64,000 nucleotides of DNA from Paenibacillus xylanexedens (GTDB lineage: Bacteria > Bacillota > Bacilli > Paenibacillales > Paenibacillaceae), in contig NZ_CP018620.1 of the NCBI RefSeq assembly GCF_001908275.1, positions 3,596,001 through 3,660,000 on the forward strand. Direction: 5' to 3'. A program made the position numbers and the translations under genes. Below, one piece after another: positions 62,748 through 64,000 of this stretch. The number at the start of each line of letters is the position of its first letter. Position 1 is the first letter of the stretch. The notes under the pieces are model-generated. The model did no database searches, had not been told where the DNA came from, and saw only the letters and a program-made list of their open reading frames with translations.

Positions 62748-63885
62748 TGTACTTTTGCCTACTGGAACACACACTTTGGTTATTGAAGAGGGGAAGATTA
62801 CACAGGTCATAGCAGAATCCACGGATCAGGATCAAATAATACATGCTCGCCAGAGCGCTTCCGAATCATGGAACGCTGCCGGGCTTGTGTACCTTCCCAC
62901 ACTTGCAGACATGCATTGCCATCTGGACAAACATCATATCGGTGAACGCTGGATTCCCCTAGAGCCGTTCCAGACACTGGAGTCCCATCTTGCTTATGAA
63001 AAAAAGCTGCTGGGTGGATTGACCCAAACGGTGGGACAACGGGCGAAAGTTCTTGCGGAACAAATGATTGATTACGGTACAACGCGCATTCGTACACATG
63101 TGGATGTGGACTCTGAGGTGGGGCTCCGAAATCTGGAGGCAATCCTACGCGTACGAGATGAGCTTCGTGATGATATGGACATTGAGATTGTGGCATTTCC
63201 ACAGCAAGGGCTCATTCGTTCATCATCTGAACAGATCGTGAAGGAGGCGCTGGCACTAGGTGCCGATCTGGTTGGTGGTGTCGACCCGGCAGGTCTGGAT
63301 CAGGATATGGAACGCAGTTTACAGATGATGTTCGATTTGGCTACGGCTACAGATAAGGGGATCGACCTTCATCTGCATGATGGAGGTGAACCCGGTTTAG
63401 CTACCTTACGGCGATTTGCTGAATTGACAATGGAGGCAGGACTTCAACATCGAACAGCGGTTAGTCATGCCTATTGCTTGGGGCAGCAAACGGAATCCGA
63501 CGTACAGCCTACCCTTGATGTATTAAAACATGCTGGAGTAACACTCGTATCTAGTGTGCCTATTGATCGTCCAATGCCGCGAGGAAGCCAAATCCTCAAA
63601 ACAGGTGTTAACTTCATGCTTGGCTCCGATAACATCCGTGATGCCTGGTCTCCATTCGGCAACGGGGATATGTTACAGCGAGCTTCCCGAATGGCTGAAC
63701 GTGAAAATTGGGTCAGTGATGACAGGTTGCTGGGCACCTATGCGTGGGTGAGTAATGGCAAGTTAACCCCGAGCGTTGGTGATTCGGCTGACTTCATGTT
63801 AGTTCGGGCATTAAACGCCCAGCACGCCCTAACTTCTGTACCCGCGCGCGCGGCGGTATTCAAAAAGGGCAAACGTATACGTTGA
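62728..63885 (+). CDS. Amidohydrolase, cytosine deaminase/AtzC-like, paralogue 4
   Basis: 385 residues from ATG 62728 (GGAGGATGGAGA upstream; ATG 62716 also in frame). Motifs are HCHLDK, FPQQGLIRSS, GVDPAGLDQD, IDLHLHD, VSHAYCLG and the Asp in GSDNIRDAW with PFGNGDMLQ. All metal ligands are kept. It overlaps the end of paralogue 3 by 20 bp, so the two are coupled. It is the last gene visible. Confidence 0.88.
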   Translation: MKLVIDNVLLPTGTHTLVIEEGKITQVIAESTDQDQIIHARQSASESWNAAGLVYLPTLADMHCHLDKHHIGERWIPLEPFQTLESHLAYEKKLLGGLTQTVGQRAKVLAEQMIDYGTTRIRTHVDVDSEVGLRNLEAILRVRDELRDDMDIEIVAFPQQGLIRSSSEQIVKEALALGADLVGGVDPAGLDQDMERSLQMMFDLATATDKGIDLHLHDGGEPGLATLRRFAELTMEAGLQHRTAVSHAYCLGQQTESDVQPTLDVLKHAGVTLVSSVPIDRPMPRGSQILKTGVNFMLGSDNIRDAWSPFGNGDMLQRASRMAERENWVSDDRLLGTYAWVSNGKLTPSVGDSADFMLVRALNAQHALTSVPARAAVFKKGKRIR

Positions 63886-64000
63886 GATAAAAAAATACGT
63901 TTTACATTCCGAACACAAATTGCTGAAGCAAATGTCCTTGACTGCCTCATTGCAACATACCATTAACTAAAGGACAATTCGAAGGGTTGGGTTGCCTTTT
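63886..64000. other. Downstream tail without a gene
   Basis: 115 bases after paralogue 4 show no terminator, RNA or ORF that I can support. The operon may continue beyond the window. Confidence 0.4.

Noticed and set aside
1..64000. CRISPR arrays, tRNA or rRNA genes, riboswitches, prophage
   Set aside because: I looked for evenly spaced short repeats, tRNA arms and known riboswitch cores and saw none I could support by eye.

Overview
The window reads as chromosome of a low-to-medium GC, spore-former-type Firmicute, most likely Paenibacillus. The evidence is strong GGAGG ribosome sites, some TTG and GTG starts, SLH surface proteins, AraC/YesN-type regulators, hxlAB, lutABC, a CYP102-type P450 and a Fur-regulated siderophore locus. 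No rRNA, tRNA, CRISPR array, phage module or replication origin is visible. About 55 genes are supported.

Layout. 0-4.1 kb: an OmpR-type two-component pair (the regulator is cut by the window edge) followed by ccdA, a thioredoxin-like lipoprotein and an MsrA-MsrB lipoprotein, which together look like an extracytoplasmic methionine sulfoxide repair module. 4.2-6.3 kb: an iron-regulated AraC regulator running in frame into a siderophore-binding lipoprotein, with one Fur box in front and a second inside the ORF. 6.3-14 kb: housekeeping and stress genes (lipoprotein, zincin-like secreted protein, SRAP, old yellow enzyme, DeoR, OsmC, DUF2062, AEC transporter, lactonase). 14.6-18.2 kb: a large AT-rich FN3/SLH surface protein. 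18.5-20.4 kb: hxlA, hxlB and hxlR for formaldehyde fixation by the ribulose monophosphate route. 20.7-28.8 kb: pepF, a DUF2500-like protein, rhaB, a DeoR regulator and lutABC. 29-33 kb: glutathione peroxidase and a self-sufficient P450-reductase fusion. 33-38.9 kb: small unknown genes, an MGH1-like glycosidase, a Gfo/Idh/MocA oxidoreductase with a divergent AraC regulator, and RidA. 38.9-44.3 kb: a probably frameshifted GNAT joined to an APH kinase, a 740-residue methyltransferase, a histidine phosphatase, an exonuclease broken by one stop codon, and an unknown gene. 44.4-49.5 kb: a second iron locus (siderophore-binding lipoprotein plus a Btr-like AraC/SBP sensor, each behind a Fur-box-like site), an intact IS3-family element, and the degraded 3' end of another sensor copy.

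50-64 kb is the most unusual region. A LytS-type kinase, YesN-type regulator and sodium:solute-symporter-like protein stand beside a complete dipeptide/oligopeptide-type ABC transporter (two ATPases and two permeases on the minus strand, the binding lipoprotein on the plus strand). Four diverged paralogues of the cytosine deaminase/AtzC-like amidohydrolase superfamily surround the binding protein gene. This looks like one dedicated uptake and hydrolysis system for an unknown amide or N-heterocyclic nutrient, and it is the best candidate here for an undescribed pathway.

Other structure: two copies of a ~140-150 bp intergenic hairpin repeat with compensatory stem changes, and two good cre-like sites (rhaB; the AraC/oxidoreductase divergent promoter).
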